Assembly: GCA_935421135.1 (NCBI GenBank)
Contig: OW285190.1
Location: forward strand, 4,216,001 to 4,280,000
Direction of reading: 5' to 3'
Length of the DNA stretch: 64,000 nt
DNA from: Bugulina stolonifera
Lineage: Eukaryota > Bryozoa > Gymnolaemata > Cheilostomatida > Bugulidae
The notes beneath the pieces are model-generated. The model worked only from the letters and a program-made list of their open reading frames with translations, was not told the origin of the DNA and made no database searches. Made by a program: the position numbers and the translations under genes. Position 1 is the first letter of the stretch. Every line of letters begins with the position of its first letter. Positions 13,971-24,640 of this stretch are shown one piece after another.

Positions 13971-14531
13971 GTGTTATTACTACATGTAAATAATTAAAAT
14001 TAGCATACTAGATGGCTTCCAATTATAGTTCTCTGCTCATACAAGAGAGGAAAACTCAGAAGACTAGGCCTAACACATGTAGCCTTTGGTATTTCATCTA
14101 CTTTAATACTGAATACTATCATTATAACACAACAGTTACACCGCGATGCTAGTAAAACAGCTATCCAAAGCGGCTGTATATTATATTGACAGGGAAGTTG
14201 ATCATCAGTGCAATAAAATAGTGCGTATTGTGGTGAAACAATGCAGCCTGCCAGACATAGACTGTGTTCTTGTCCATACATACATGTACATTAACATTAT
14301 TATACAATTCCTCATTCATGCATTGTTGTCTTACCTTGAACACTTATTATACATGCATGATCATACCCTTATTATAATCAACTACTTATCGTGTGCTCTA
14401 TTATTGTTATTCACCAATCAGATTATTGTAATTACATTTGGTTTTTCCCACACTATATAAGCAATTATAGTATCTTCTCTTGTTTGATTGTACAAGTCTT
14501 TTATCATGTACTTTTGAAGGCCAATATCTTA

Positions 14532-16316
14532 AGGGTATGCTCCATGGACGCACAACTTCTCCGAATATCGCAAGTTTGAAAAACGGAAAACGTTGTTAGG
14601 TGCTACACAGAAGTTGGGTTTTTACTGTAAACAAAAGAAGTTGTCTACTCATTAATTCAACTAAGGGCAAGAGTGGATAAATCTAAGGAATTATTGTAGC
14701 CTGTGAGTCTATAAAATTACAATTTGGAGGTTGTGATACATTTACATCCAATTTCTTTAGCATTAGCCTCTCCTTATTGTAGTTTTGATAAAAACCTCCA
14801 CTATTTTAGCAACATATCAAAACATTCAGGTTGAAATATTTCTGCTCGTTGAACATTAGGTTCAACTAAATGTTACCAATAGGTAACACGCACATGAGAG
14901 GCTTGACTTGAATTTATGGTTGATGATGGATATGATAGCTTGACTGTTGATTTATTTTATTATCCTCGTGTTTATAATAGTGATTGAACTTCTCCCACAG
15001 TGCTGGTCTTTTGTTGGATTAATTTAAACAACATAGCTATACAGCTTTCGTCCATTTTGCCGTCAGGAGAATATATCACAAATTAAATATTAAATTGATT
15101 TAAATTTATTTAATGGCTTTATTTAATTATCTTAAAAGCTAAACTCAATTGCTAGCTCCTTGTCAAAGCATCTTTTGTTAGCTGTAGCCAATCAACACTC
15201 GTTAAAAATTTATAGCATGCAATAAACATGCGATTTCGCATAAGTTCAACATCAGTAATCGCAAAACGCAAACGCAAAAGTGATGCGATTCGCATACCCT
15301 TTGGAATAGGCTCATATGTATATACTTTCCATTTCAGGCTATCATAAGCACATTTTATGCAAAGGCCGACCCTTTTGGTGGCCGTCGTTGAGCGGAACCA
15401 TCCATGTTGTTGCATCAGTTCTGGCCCGATACCTTATCATACCTTTTACCGGAAGCATATTTAGTATATAAGACAGCACATTTTCTGTAAGAAATCAGTT
15501 GTTGATTGCGCTTTAATAAAGCAACATCTCCTAACTCAAACCTAGAGACTTACTCTTGTAACTCCACCGGCGGATCCATAGATCCATACGGCTCGAGTTC
15601 ATCCCCATCCTCGTATAAGCATATCTCTATACACTCATTATGAGTTTACATCTACGGCTTAAGTAGATCCCGGATTCTATATGAATCTAGCGTTGGGCCT
15701 AAGTTCCTAGATTATCAAAACTCTTTTCTACACCCCTTTTGAGTATAAACTCTACAGACCGGTGTTCCGATATATTGCTAAAATAGTGCAGGTTTTAACT
15801 TTAGCTACAATAAGGATGGGCTAATCCTAAAGAGATTGAATGTAAATGCATCACAACCTCCAATTATCATTTTGTAGGTTCACAGGCTACATTAATTCCT
15901 TAGATTGATCTACTCTTGCCTTTAGTTGAATTGGGAGCTGTCGTGGCCTAGTGGTAGGGGCTCTGGATTTTCATGAGAGAGTCCCAGGTTCGATTCCCAT
16001 AAAGGTCATTGGTGGTGTTAGGAAGGGCATCCAACCTTTAATGCTCCCGTGCTACTTCAGTAACTTTGCCATTGGTGAAGTACCTTCTCCACCCCAAATT
16101 AGAAAAAATGGAGATCCCTCTAGATCTTTGCTTTCTTACTTGGGATTACTAGCGGGAAGTAAAATCGGCAAGGTCTTTTGCCTTTACTTGAATTAATGAG
16201 TAGACAACTTCTTTTGTTTACAATAAAAACGCAACTTCTGTGTAGCGCCTAACAACGTTTTCTGTTTTTTCAACTTGCGATATTCGCAGAAGTTGTGCGT
16301 CCATGTAGCATGCCCT
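14532..16316. mobile_element. Foldback/MITE-like DNA element with about 290-bp inverted repeats and TTA duplication
   Basis: The left arm (14532-14822) starts AGGGTATGCTCCATGGACGC. The right arm (about 15770-16316) ends GCGTCCATGTAGCATGCCCT, its imperfect reverse complement. TTA flanks both ends (14529-14531, 16317-16319), a 3-bp duplication typical of PIF/Harbinger-type elements. The right arm is interrupted by SINE-2. The spacer (14823-15769) carries no transposase; a TATATAAGACAGC stretch followed by AATAAAG at about 15460-15525 looks LTR-like but its ends were not found. Right-arm fragments recur at 33664-33841, 57968-58150 and 60623-60800. Confidence 0.75.
15933..16187 (+). mobile_element. 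tRNA-derived SINE (SINE-2) nested in the foldback element
   Basis: It has a tRNA-like head with TGGCCTAGTGGTAGGGGC (A box) and GGTTCGATTCCC (B box, 15987-15998), then a unique body. TTGAATT flanks it (15926-15932 and 16188-16194), a clear 7-bp target duplication, and the element arm resumes in register after the second copy. The insertion is therefore younger than the host element. Confidence 0.82.
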
Positions 16317-16319
16317 TTA

Positions 16320-17394
16320 GACTTTTGATAAACAAAAACCATCTCTCCATTTTTGTGAGCGATTTGGAGTTGTGATTACATGTAAGTATTTAGAATCCTT
16401 TGAGGCCTAACTAGGGAATTCTCAACAAGCAAACAGGAAGTTCTGTGAGCTGGAGCAAAGTAAATCAGGTACTATCACGGTTCAGGATCTCATTTAAAGC
16501 CTAATTTACAGAGATACAAGTCATGCAGGAGCAGTGTTATGCAAAGAGACGAATACTTCTCACAATTGTTAGGAAAGGACAACTATATCACTGATAAAAA
16601 AAACTTTTGGTTGCAGTATTAGGCTGCAACATGGCTGACCAAATATTGCTTCAGTGTGCAATTAGCACTTACAGTAGGTCTAAATAATATATGAGGACTT
16701 TCAAAATTCTATGGACACTTTCGGCATCAATGCGATGGAGGAGAAAATAATACGATGGAATGCGTTGGAATAAATTTTCCAATAATGCGATAGAAAAAAT
16801 ACTAAAATAATAATAAAAATGATATCGCATTATTGAATATTAACAAATTTTATCGTATTTTCATCGCATAAATTTAAATAAAAGCCACATATTAGTGCGA
16901 TGGATGTTGTTATTTTTCACATATTATTGCCGATCGCCTCTTAATTATGAGAAAGGCTAGGCTGGGAATTTCTAAATGAGCTCAAATAATAAAGTCAGTC
17001 TGATTACTTTAGACTACAATCAATTAGAGAACAAACCTTTCAAATAATCCTACATAGCTTACTAATCAGTACATTGTATTTTAAAATTCTACATGTATTT
17101 GAATGTTACAGGAATATCAGCAGCCTGTTTATATTAACACCAGGTTCACTTGGTATCAAAATCAATCTTTGATCTGCAAGTCATTACATTCAATCCGCAT
17201 TGTAATAGCGCACATTTTTATACAGCAGTCAATTCTAGCGGATGAATATTCATGCAAACGAATTTACCTGCACAGTATTGTGCATCGACCACATTGATAT
17301 CTGGTAATTCTATTGATCGATCAGATCAAGGAGTAAGAGAGGAACATCATCGCATTTTTTATTACAATGCGATCCATTACCGAACAGGCTCGTA
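16320..17394. other. Intergenic, AT-rich, with an imperfect palindromic stretch
   Basis: No gene is supported. Positions about 16725-16960 repeat GCGATGG / ATCGCAT motifs on both strands (AATGCGATAG against ATATCGCATTATTG), giving a loosely self-complementary region. It may be a decayed foldback repeat. The rest is featureless. Confidence 0.45.
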
Positions 17395-17562
17395 TAATCC
17401 ATTGTATAATCCATTGTATTATCCATTGAATAATCCATTATATAATCCATTGTATAATCCATTGTATAATCCATTGTATTATTCATTGTATAATCCATTG
17501 TATAATCCATTGTATTATCCATTGTATTATCCATTGTATAATCCATTGTATTATCCATTGCA
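17395..17562. repeat. 12-bp tandem repeat, about 14 copies
   Basis: The unit TATAATCCATTG alternates with the variant TATTATCCATTG. The 12-bp period keeps frames open on both strands and produces repetitive YNPL or MDYT peptides; neither has splice or conservation support, so no gene is called. Confidence 0.93.
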
Positions 17563-18027
17563 TGAATATGATGCAATGTTGCCAAATGTGCTCTATATGA
17601 ACATCACGATAATTTCTACTGCAGCATCAAGTTCAGAGTGGTTGTCACACAAAGTTATAGAAGACATAAGGAAATAATGTGGAAAACAATTAAAGTTACA
17701 TACATGTAGGCTTGTAGCCCAGGTCAAATTAGACATGTATTTTAGTATACACACGATGCTTTTATATGTATTTAGTGCTTATCCATAATATAACTGATAT
17801 AGAACACCCACATACACTGTATGTGTCATATTCAAATTATGTACATGATGCACATTCTGTACATTATTTGTAGGATAAGAACTGAAGTAGAGCTATTCAA
17901 TAATTTATTGTGTAATAATATTTAATTCATTACCATTAATTAGTGTAATATTGAAGTAATATATTATAAGATAGAATGTATATCATAGACGACATCTCCG
18001 TGTTCATACAAGTCACCACCAGACCAC

Positions 18028-18413
18028 TTATTCATTTCTCCTAAAGCACATTAGTTTGTTCAACCTGTTTCTTCTCCTAAATAATTATTATAATAATTTA
18101 ACAATACTGTATGTACTACACCGAATACATAAAACAGGTGCTTTTGACATGAACATACAGTTTCAATGTATACTAAATTCTAAGAGAGAGAGAGAGAAAG
18201 GCACTCAGATACATGTTGGCAGTGAAAATGTTAATGAAATCATTTCGCATTTGTAATACTTTGCACAGTATAACTGTTACTACAGTTGTAATGGCAACTA
18301 TAAGCTGCACACATCATTTGTAACATTACTGGATTACTTACTTCTTGTTCTTTACCTTCTGTCCTCCCATAGCAATTCCATCTCCTCCCTGTTTGTCATC
18401 TCCATCAACTTCA
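18028..18413 (-). CDS. Unit X: two-exon 3' module of the coiled-coil gene family
   Basis: Exon C (18413-18342, 72 nt) begins after TTTAG and ends at AAGAA|GTAAGT. In frame it reads EVDGDDKQGGDGIAMGGQ followed by a lysine-rich end. The last exon (18076-18028, 49 nt) follows TTATTTAG, joins in phase and ends at TAA after FRRNE. The same exon pair, with the same lengths and sites, occurs at 34603-34987, 51307-51756, 58915-59299 and 61562-61946. This recurrence is the strongest evidence that the exons are real. The family is not recognised. The module probably belongs to the unit whose upstream exons lie at 32198-33203, across mobile-element copy 1. Confidence 0.55.
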
Positions 18414-18739
18414 CTAAATACAAGAATACAAGATGAATATCGTAATTTGTTCTCATTGCAGTTACAGTATATGTTATAGCAGGAAACAGTCTATGTACAT
18501 GTTTAATTATAGTGCACAGTAGGACCATCTTATTACATACTACATGTACATAGAACTATAAATAATATAGCATATGCCAATACTTTGTTAATTGGCAATC
18601 TACAAGTACATCTCTTGATATAATATATAGATGAAAAGTAAGTTGATGTGAAGGATTGATGAACAAATAATTCACACATAATGAAATGGGCAGACCTTTC
18701 ATGTGACGATAAAATCAGAACACCATAGCAGCCTCTGAC

Positions 18740-18905
18740 ATCAGCACAAGTGTGTCATGTGATCACAGTTGAACCACGTCATGTGACAGCATAAATATAT
18801 TAGAAAGTTGTTACCCTCTCCGTCACCAAAACCACACATTGTATTTAAAAGTTTTGTATTATTCGCAGCAGTATTATGTAAATGTAGGTTCTCAGTCAGT
18901 GGTAA
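18740..18905 (+). promoter_or_regulatory. Recurrent promoter-like block with TCATGTGA boxes and a splice donor
   Basis: Contains GTCATGTGATCACAG and GTCATGTGACAGCATAAATA (E-box-type TCATGTGA motifs followed by a TATA-like ATAAATAT), then about 130 bp later a plus-strand donor of the form CATTG|GTAAGT (CAGTG|GTAAGT here). The block recurs upstream of every 3' module, near 35330-35475, 37600-37755, 52090-52245, 59635-59790 and 62280-62440. It reads opposite to the gene array, so it could start antisense or divergent transcripts. Inference from motifs only. Confidence 0.35.
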
Positions 18906-19077
18906 GTTTATTATTCCTTTAAACTAGACTCAAACCCTGTTATTTGAGCTGTGAAATTACATCAACAAATTTGGAATAACAGGTGACATAGAATGTATAG
19001 GATCCATATAAAGCCACAAAACAGATTTTTAGCAGATTACACAAATTTTATGCTTGTATCTATCTGGAATAGGATAC

Positions 19078-19294
19078 TTGCCCATTCTCCTTTAGCAAGC
19101 ACCCATCTACTTTCATCCTTGAGCCAACTGAAACATTCTTGATAACAGGCTTCTCTGTTCTTGTGACTGACAGCTTTTCCACATCCCTCTTGCTTTCAGC
19201 ATCAGGTTCTCCAACAGGATTTTGTTCAGCATCGTTAAACAGTACATTTCTCACATAGCTTTCAACTTGCATTTTACGAACCTCCAAATCCTTA
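19078..19294 (-). CDS. Cassette exon A2 of the coiled-coil gene family
   Basis: A 217-nt exon begins after GGTTTTAG and ends at GGGCAA|GTATCC, open throughout (72 codons). It starts KDLEVRKMQVESYV and ends with the family motif KVDGCLLKENGQ, which recurs in the shorter A exons. It starts in phase 2 (completing a split codon) and ends in phase 0. If read past the donor the frame stops within a few codons, so it could also be a terminal exon. A truncated relative is at 52276-52424. Function unknown. Confidence 0.45.
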
Positions 19295-19676
19295 CTAAAA
19301 CCATATAATAGACGCAATTTTATCAAGCTGCATATTATTATTACATGTAATACAATATAGTATTACTCAGTTGATTTTTGTCAAATAATCGTGTAATGAT
19401 CCTCCAAACTAGCTACATGTACATGGGCTATCACATATTAGAAAATTGCACATTCTTTCTTCTGCACATCGTCGGTTCAGAGCGAAAGTGTTGTAACTGG
19501 AAATATTCAACTTTTGACTTTTTTCAAGAATTTTATTCTTCATATGACCAACTACACATCAGTAAAACTATATTCTGTATATTTGACCTAGAACTGCATA
19601 TTTTCAGTATCAAACTGTGGTGACTCAATGTATGGCATGAAAACATGAGTGCAAAAGTGTTGCAATAGCCACTTAC

Positions 19677-19782
19677 AACAGTTTGGCATTAAGCGATGAC
19701 TCACAGTCATATTATCCTCATTGGTTGTTATATTTTTTGAGGGAGTTTCAAAACTAAGTAGTTGTTTTCTGTTAGTGACCAT
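19677..19782 (-). CDS. Possible first coding exon of a coiled-coil array gene
   Basis: The ATG at 19782 opens a 35-codon frame starting MVTNRKQLLSFETPSKN and ending at a donor TGTT|GTAAGT, phase 1. That phase matches the E exons of the array, but no E exon is found downstream within this unit, so the partner exon here is unclear. An identical copy is at 53644-53749. Confidence 0.4.
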
Positions 19783-20374
19783 TCAGGTTATCAAGTGTAT
19801 GTACAGTAGTTAGTTCTATTTCTGCCAGCTGTCTGTTAGTAAGTCTACAATATTGTGTATTCCTGTTTGTGAGAATAACGTCAAGAAAACTGGTGTATGT
19901 TGATAACACAGAATTTTGTCAATATGTTGGTAAGTACAATCTCCATGTACATATTAATAGATATTATTATATTATTAATTAATTATGAAATTATATTTAT
20001 TATTATCTCATACTTAATTTTTTGGGGTAGTATAACAACATTAATATAGTACTTTATCTACATGGTCATGTAGTATTAAAAGTTCTAATTCATTCGAAAA
20101 TCACTACGATTCTTTGTATAATATACTGTAATTGGTGATTATAATGCCAGTTAGTCAGTGTATGTACAAGTACATGTATTATAATACACCGTACATCCTT
20201 TTGAATAGATATTAATAATCTATACGGCAATACTGTAAATATACAGTATTGCTAAGGTATTCTCCCAGGCATAGCTCTGAGCTGCACTGATGAGGTGTTA
20301 AACACCGAAACAGTACACTGTATGCAGATCGGGTAATAGTATAAATATGTATATTATTTTCTTAAACATTGTAG

Positions 20375-20955
20375 AGAACAGCTCAACAGAACAAGAGTTA
20401 ACACATTTGGTCGATGAACAGCAACCTGATGACTCTGATGCAGACCCAGACTATGATCATGCAGCTGATTCTACTGATTCTAATGACAGTGAGTTAGAAG
20501 GACCAACTGTAAAAAGTGTACTACCTACAGCTGCATCACCACCTACAGCTACATCACCACCTACATCTACATCACCACCGACATCTACATCACCACCTAC
20601 ATCTACATCACCACCTACATCTACATCACCACCTACATCCACATCACCCCATTTGCTCTGAATAATTCATCAACATGTTCATCATCAGATTCCAGCACTA
20701 CCGAAAAGAGACGAAGCCGTAAGAGACAGATCCATAAAAGTGACTGGACAGCAACAAAAAAAGTAAGGATGAAAATCAGGGCAAGAGGTTTCGCGTGGTG
20801 GAAGAGTACGCTTGGATCAGGTGCTGCTACGAGCTTACGAGTCCCCACCTGGCATTGATCGCGATAAAAAGCGAGATCTACTTTCACTAATTGAGCACCT
20901 TAAATCAAAAACAACAGCTAAGCTTTTTGATGCCAGTTTACAAGAAAAAGTGTAG
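20375..20955 (+). pseudogene. Frame-disrupted acidic/Pro-Thr-rich protein fragment
   Basis: After an acceptor (CATTGTAG) the frame reads an acidic segment (VDEQQPDDSDADPDYDHA) and a TSPPTS repeat made of 18-bp units, then stops at 20661. A different frame continues with a basic Ser-rich segment (EKRRSRKRQIHKSDW). A third frame ends with DQVLLRAYESPPGIDRDKK and LLSLIEHLKSKTTAKLFDA, stopping at 20955. Coherent protein-like sequence in three consecutive frames suggests a decayed gene, though short unusual introns cannot be excluded. The copy at 54342-54850 has the same breaks but four fewer 18-bp units. Family not recognised. Confidence 0.5.
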
Positions 20956-21045
20956 TGTTATTGCCCTCTGCTTCCAGCCCATCCATATTAAATGCATGTA
21001 AAATATTATAATAAAGACAGTAAAACATTATGGACGTTATTATAC

Positions 21046-21150
21046 TTGCCCATTTTCCTTTAGCAAGCATCCATCTACTTCATCCCTGAGCCAACTGAAA
21101 CATCTCTGAATTCTACCCTTCTCGCTTCAACTCCTACTGAGCACATCTTT
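21046..21150 (-). pseudogene. Cassette exon A with a 1-nt deletion
   Basis: Homologous to the A exons at 32198-32303 and 37080-37179 (KMCSVGVEARRVEF then DVSVGSG). It is 105 nt where the family has 106, and the frame breaks at ATGAAGTAGATGG, where relatives have one more base before GTAGATGG. Splice borders are kept. The duplicate at 54941-55045 has the same deletion, so the break predates the duplication. Confidence 0.55.
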
Positions 21151-21265
21151 CTATAAACCAGAACAAAAACATTATTTTTATAACCAATGAAAGACAGAGT
21201 TTTAAAATAAAACTGAAAGTAAAATAACAACATGATACACTAGAGAAATGAGTCCAGGAATGTAC

Positions 21266-22051
21266 TGTGATGGTACAGGACATTTGTATACGACCCCAAC
21301 TCCCGGACGAAGCTCCACCGCACCCAAAGTGCCTAGTAGTTGTTACAGCGCTACTCATCTGACACTCACACTCTCATAATTAGTGTTCGTATACTTACCT
21401 TCAACTGCATTGCATGTTAAAACCAATTAATTACTGTCTATGTACGTGTCTCCAAGTGTTTATACTCATTACTTATTCATGTACCTTACTCCTATATTGT
21501 TGTATATAGTTACATGATTATATCTAAGTCTTTTAATGTCTTTTATACCCATGTACAGAGGCCCGACCTCTCAGAATCCATTGATATTCATTTTGTACAT
21601 GAATTGGACCATTACAAGCAACTTTTGTAGAATCCGACCTATTTTGGGTCGGCCGTCGGGCTTCCGGTGGCCATCTTGTTGCGCAACTTCCGGACGACCA
21701 CACGTCGGCCGGAAGTCCTTATACTATATAAAGGGCATTGTTTTACTGTTCATTGTCTCAGTCTTCACTTGGCTTTCAATAAAGACATATCTATACTTGA
21801 TACAGAGACTTTCACTTCCTTTTGTCAGGTCATTCGCTTTGCGAACCACCTACTAGGTCGGATCACTCTCTTTCATTGTATAGTCTGAAGGTCGGACTTG
21901 GGATCAGATGGGTCGTCTTTGGTAGTATTTGGGCTACTGAGACCGCTCGATCTTTCATGTAATGCGAAGTCCTATTACCACTCATAGGCACTTCATTTCT
22001 GGGTCGATAGTCGTCCAAGGACGACCGCACCAAAACACAGAAACCATTACA
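21266..22051 (+). mobile_element. Solo LTR (family 1) with GTAC target duplication
   Basis: Starts TGTGATGGTACAGG, ends ACCATTACA, and is flanked by GTAC (21262-21265, 22052-22055). It contains TATATAAAGGGC and AATAAAG. The related cassettes at about 35731 and 62690 hold the uninterrupted CCAGGTACTACTGGACTG, effectively an empty site. The same insertion is shared with 55161-55946. Confidence 0.88.
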
Positions 22052-22225
22052 GTACTACGAGTCTGTATTGGGACAGGTCAATTTTAGAATATTCATGTTG
22101 ATCATTGTTACATTGATCATGGATGACAAACATTTTCTATGCATCAATCTCATTTTAAACATGAGAAATAATTTCATCAACGGTCATTTGCCTGGGATCG
22201 TTTAACAGAACATCTATCAAATAAC

Positions 22226-23463
22226 AGTAGTATAGTCAGTGCACTTCTAGACAGACACGCACTCATTGACCCCTGTTTTCAACCAATCACAAGCCGGTAT
22301 TTCCGATTTCAACCAATCACAGAAGAGCACAAAAATTTTGCACACGACCTTGCCAAGGTCACCCCAAAATCCCCCCTTCTGATTGGTCGAAAAAACATTT
22401 GCACACTTGACCCCGAACCCGGCCACGACCCCTTCCCTTCCTCCTTCCCACCCTCCTCCCCTCCCCCTCCCCCACCTCCCACTCCTCCCTCCTCCCCGCC
22501 ACCGCCCTCGTCCCGTCCGCGCCACCGCCGTCGCCGCCGCCGCCACCGCCGCCCTCACCACCGCCGCCGCCGCCGCCACCACCACCGCCCTCACCACCGT
22601 CGCCGCCACCGCCGCCGCCGCCACCACCGCCACCACCACCACCGCCGCCACCACCACCACCGCCACCGCCGCCGCCGCCGCCACCACCACCACCACCGCC
22701 GCCGCCGCCGCCGCCGCCGCCATCACCGTCATCACCGCCACCCCTCCTCCGCCGCCGCCCACCCTCCCCACCCCGCAACCCCCACTCACCCGAACGACCA
22801 ATCGTTTGAGGCGGTCAAGCCGCGTCCGCCCACGTTGCGTGCGGCGCCGACCGTACACGTGGAGGCGACGCCGGTGCCCCGTATCCACCGGGCCAAGCGA
22901 CTAGGCAGCGGCCCGCCGCTTCTCCCGAGCCCTCCACTCGAAAAGCTTGTGATCTAAACGAGCGAATTCGGCTGCGCTTCTTCGCCTATAACTCTCATTA
23001 GCGATAAGAAGAAGTACTACGGAAGGGATGGTTTATGATGTGCATCGCATTGTTAATAAAGAAATGTGTAAAGTCTTGGCTATAAATACACTGATGGGAA
23101 GAAGGGTTGGTTCTATGATATACATTGTATTGACAATAAAGAAACGTGTGCATGTGTTAAGTCAGCATATATAATACATTAAATAAACTTTCCGCAATGG
23201 TGACAATAGAATGAATAAAAGATTGTGTACACGTGTTAAAACACAATCGAAAGAATAAAAGACACATATTTAAAAGAGTATGTCATATCTGTTATTAGCA
23301 AGAAAGTCTGTGTACATGTGTTAAGACAGTGTATATTATACATTAGATAAACTTTTCACAATGGTAGCAATAGAATAAATAAAAGGTTGTGTGCATGTGT
23401 TAAGTCAGCATTATGTAATATATTAAATAAACTTCACAATAGTAGCAATAGAATAAATAAAAG
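22226..23463. repeat. Copy 1 left terminal inverted repeat
   Basis: The outer part (22226-23024) has several CCAAT boxes (AACCAATCACA twice, GATTGGTCG, GACCAATCG), then about 300 bp of CCG/CCA triplets with C-rich plus strand, then CpG-rich unique DNA. The inner part (23025-23463) is AT-rich tandem repeats with TTATTAACAATG- and AATAAATAAAAG-type motifs. GC content of the outer part contrasts sharply with the AT-rich host. Long open frames on both strands here are by-products of triplet repeats. Confidence 0.92.
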
Positions 23464-23480
23464 AGGGGTTTAGGTACTTA

Positions 23481-24606
23481 TTACTCATCTTCATCAGAAG
23501 TCGTAGGAGCTATAATGTTTACGACTTCGGTCTCAGCATACTCTAATTGATATGCTCCAGCTCCAAACTCTTGACACAGTCTTACCTACAAGATGATTTT
23601 AGTTTTTTACTCAGACGAATATCACTCAAGGTGGACAAAGCAAGAAATCTATACTTCTTTATGTTGTTGGTCCCTTACCATATCTGCTGATTTGTAGAGG
23701 TGAGCTAGTTGTTGAGGAGTTTCACTTTTGTAGTTACGAACTTCAGAATCAGCTCCCAATCTTAGACATGTATGTAGACATTCGTAGTCTTCATTCTCTA
23801 TGGCAATGTGAGATGGGGCATATCCATCTCCCATTCGCTATAATATCAAACAAGAGAATAGAATTAAACTCCCCATCTAACTTATCAATTCGATCTACTC
23901 TACTTTTATTCCACTGTAATGTATTCACTTACCCTCATATCTAAGTCAGCCCGAGTATTTTTTTTTAGTACTTTTAGTGCCTCTCTATGCTTGCTGCTAT
24001 GCGCTGTTTCAACAATGAGGTGGACTACACTCCTTCCATCATGATTGTAGCTCTGTACATTGTCTTGGGGAAGTGATTTGTAAGGAACTCTGAAGTATGG
24101 ATGCTTTACTTCTGCTCTGGTCAAACTTGTGGTTAGAGCATGAATAACCTTAGCTCTACCCAGACGTGCAGCAATGTGAAGGGGGGTGTCACCTTCCAAA
24201 TAAACATTAGCAATATAGATAAGTATCGAATTGTTACAAGTTTTGCAATACTATATTTTTTAACAAGCAATGCATGCAAACATTGGTGCTATAAAACACT
24301 AACCCCAAGCATCGGCTATTGCTCCATCCGCTCCCCTTGTGATGATGAGACGAATTAGTGAATCCGAACAATAAGACTGTACAGTTAGGTGAAGTAATGT
24401 CTGCCGATTCGCATTCTTTGTATTCAGTTGTTTGTGACTCCTCGCAACAAATACCGCGAGTGCAATGGCTCTCTCATCTCTATCTCGGGCTGCTTCTAGT
24501 ACCTCACTACATCATTTAGCATGATATTTGTTTTTCACATAGTTGAGAGGTAGTTATATGGGAAATTTGTCTATCATATTTTATTTTGATTATAAAAGAC
24601 AATACG

Positions 24607-24640
<34 letters not shown>

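Noticed and set aside
17252..17677. Repetitive YNPLYNPLYY frame and its antisense counterpart
   Set aside because: Product of the 12-bp satellite; no conserved flanking coding sequence.
22360..22385. NF-kappa-B binding site in the TIR (GGGGATTTTGG on the complementary strand)
   Set aside because: Tempting given the I-kappa-B-like cargo, but the 3' half does not match the consensus pyrimidines; not reported as a site.
22247..22904. Long overlapping open frames on both strands of the GC-rich TIRs (also near 31136-31865, 38990-39695 and 47776-48505)
   Set aside because: They arise from CCG/CCA triplet repeats, which stay open in all frames; products are poly-Gly, poly-Ala/Val or poly-His/Arg with no splice or domain support.
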